Origin: Mastigias papua
Lineage: Eukaryota; Cnidaria; Scyphozoa; Rhizostomeae; Mastigiidae
Direction of reading: 5' to 3'
NCBI GenBank assembly: GCA_964019165.1
Contig: OZ025272.1
Span: 3,834,493 to 3,898,492, forward strand
DNA: 64,000 bases
Below the pieces are notes generated by a model. It was not told where the DNA came from and searched no databases. It worked only from the letters and a program-made list of their open reading frames with translations. Positions 63,292-64,000 of this stretch are shown here, piece by piece (within the stretch, counting starts at the first letter, position 1; every line of letters starts with the position of its first letter). The position numbers and the translations under genes are program-made.

Positions 63292-64000
63292 TTTACATAT
63301 AAGCTTTTTCTGATAAACTGTTGCGTTTGTTGCTTGAGGAAATTGATCCTCTACTTTGCATAAGGTGAGTTGTTTCTCCTCAATACGCTTTAGTAAAGGG
63401 ATCTGTAATTAATTGTATTTAATTTCACATGAAGTGACTTTTATGATTTTTGAATCTGCAGGATTGGGTGGAGTTTTGAATATCAAGCTATTCAATTTCT
63501 TAGTGTTAACACAATTGAATTCCACCACTTGCATTTCACTGTTTAATTTTTTGTTTTGTAGTCATATTTAAATATCTGAGTGTTTATTTGGCACTCCCTT
63601 TTCCTATTCCAATAACATTAAATCCTCCTTTGAAATGGGACTCTCAAATATTAGCTCAATAACCAGGGTATAACTTGCATTGATCAGTATAAAGGTCATT
63701 CCACATAGCTTTTAATCATCTTTTATCAGAGTTATTACCACTCAGGAGACAAGTTTTATTTAGAATGTTGCTTGATATATAGTTAGTATCTCATTAAGCT
63801 ATTCACTAAAGAGCTGCTAGCACAAAAGTGACAAGTCTGATTGGACTGACAACATTGCAAATTTCCTAATTTGAGAATACATTAGAGGGATGGGGAATGA
63901 TTCTTGTAGCTCTACTGATACCTATTTCATATGTGGTCAACTCTTGCATGATTTAATAGAATAAGTAACTTTCATGTACTAAATGTCTTTTAACAATTTT
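63292..64000. other. 3' region of the UBE2QL1-like gene and window end
   Basis: AT-rich sequence with no supported exon. Probably 3'UTR followed by intergenic DNA. Confidence 0.45.

Overview
This is AT-rich animal nuclear DNA. Genes are split into many short exons with GT-AG introns, and the proteins are close to vertebrate orthologues with largely vertebrate-like exon layouts. CR1/RTE-type non-LTR retrotransposons, tRNA-derived SINEs, small inverted-repeat elements and simple repeats fill the introns and intergenic DNA. A slowly evolving invertebrate, most likely a cnidarian or another early-branching animal, fits best; I cannot name the species.

Layout. COQ2 (minus, 6 exons, 537-6667) lies head to head with DPM1 (plus, 9 exons, 6900-12626), only 232 bp apart. 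A UBE2V/Mms2 gene (minus, 5 exons, 13695-18208) follows. The 18.2-20.2 kb gap holds an RTE-like fragment, a 242-bp inverted-repeat element and the 3' end of a CR1-like LINE. RPL14 (plus, 4 exons, about 20248-23728) converges on NSUN2 (minus, about 20 exons, 24720-43057), whose introns carry an (AT)n tract, two small elements and diverged tandem repeats. VPS35 (plus, 16 exons, 44207-57063) starts 1.15 kb from the proposed NSUN2 start and points away from it. A LINE with an open 658-codon reverse-transcriptase frame (minus, about 60.0-62.15 kb) and a single-exon UBE2QL1-like gene (plus, 62572-63291) close the window.

The genes serve general housekeeping: ubiquinone synthesis (COQ2), dolichol-phosphate-mannose synthesis (DPM1), K63-ubiquitin conjugation (UBE2V), the large ribosomal subunit (RPL14), tRNA m5C methylation (NSUN2), retromer sorting (VPS35) and a ubiquitin E2 (UBE2QL1-like). 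They do not form one pathway. Exon boundaries were assigned by reading splice sites and codon phase by eye. The COQ2, DPM1, UBE2V, RPL14 and VPS35 models close in frame from start to stop. NSUN2 closes everywhere except one junction that is off by one base.

Most notable: a 25-codon tandem duplication inside a VPS35 exon; a perfect 68-bp hairpin in a VPS35 intron and a miRNA-precursor-like hairpin in a DPM1 intron; and linkages (NSUN2 with UBE2QL1, DPM1 with UBE2V) that also exist on human chromosomes 5p15.31 and 20q13.13. No bacterial operon, CRISPR array or viral gene was seen.
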